A stretch of DNA of 64,000 nucleotides, taken from NCBI RefSeq assembly GCF_009866525.1, contig NZ_CM020866.1, forward strand, positions 1,366,832 to 1,430,831, given 5' to 3'. The notes below the pieces were generated by a model that saw only the letters and a list, made by a program, of their open reading frames with translations, did no database searches and was not told the origin of the DNA. Each line of letters starts with the position of its first letter. Position 1 is the first letter of the stretch. This document shows positions 63,089 to 64,000 of the stretch, in pieces. Origin of the DNA: Spiroplasma poulsonii. GTDB lineage: Bacteria > Bacillota_I > Bacilli_A > Mycoplasmatales > Mycoplasmataceae. The translations under genes and the position numbers were made by a program.

Positions 63089-64000
<912 letters not shown>

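Overview
The window is AT-rich DNA from a wall-less mollicute that reads TGA as tryptophan: nearly every long gene stays open only if TGA is Trp. In one insertion-sequence copy a TGG codon is replaced by TGA at the same place. SpV1-type plectrovirus fragments, an adhesion-related (ARP/sarpin) protein and a conjugative-plasmid segment point to Spiroplasma, probably the Citri clade. The species cannot be fixed from this window alone.

Layout. (1) 1-8270 is accessory DNA: a phage or plasmid recombination operon (RecT, a RuvC-like resolvase and small partners), a GC-richer hairpin region, plectrovirus fragments including an IS30-type transposase, and a truncated ICE-type (Mbov_0401-like) transposase. 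(2) 8314-31071 is mostly chromosome: B12-dependent ribonucleotide reductase; a MurNAc uptake and catabolism locus (mupG, murQ, murP, murR) with two frameshifts; a very large FtsX-like permease with a lipoprotein partner; an ABC exporter; an ECF-like membrane protein with His-rich loops; rnpB; gpsB; recU; a DnaD-like gene; and HU. (3) 31072-40164 is a 9.1-kb block bracketed by inverted copies of one IS5-family element. It carries an IS3 element, an interrupted ARP adhesin gene and a type IV secretion segment, and it splits a Pr6Pr-type membrane protein gene. (4) 40165-51730 is chromosome: aldose epimerase, deoC, an oxidoreductase, lipoprotein, rsmE (broken by an IS), coaE, an SGNH hydrolase, two broken membrane-protein genes, an ECF S component and hpt. 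(5) 51906-57960 is a plectrovirus remnant (rolling-circle Rep, an ORF start, the C-terminus of a large virion-type protein, an origin-like hairpin cluster) with three IS insertions. (6) 58234-64000 is chromosome: glpF-glpO-glpK, a decayed MrcB/DUF3883 gene and enolase.

The main theme is one expanding IS5-family element of about 1,067 bp. It has ends AGACTTCTTGC, an AAT or ATT 3-bp target duplication, and a transposase that apparently needs a -1 frameshift on an A7 run. Twelve full or partial copies are visible. They have broken viral, plasmid and chromosomal genes and mediated nested insertions, hybrid junctions and a composite-transposon structure. Several other genes differ from an intact frame by one base, often in a homopolymer, so either real decay or sequence error must be considered.

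Metabolically, the glp genes import glycerol and oxidise glycerol-3-phosphate with H2O2 production. The mur locus would bring in MurNAc from outside bacteria, since the cell makes no wall. Hpt, DeoC and CoaE fit a scavenging lifestyle.
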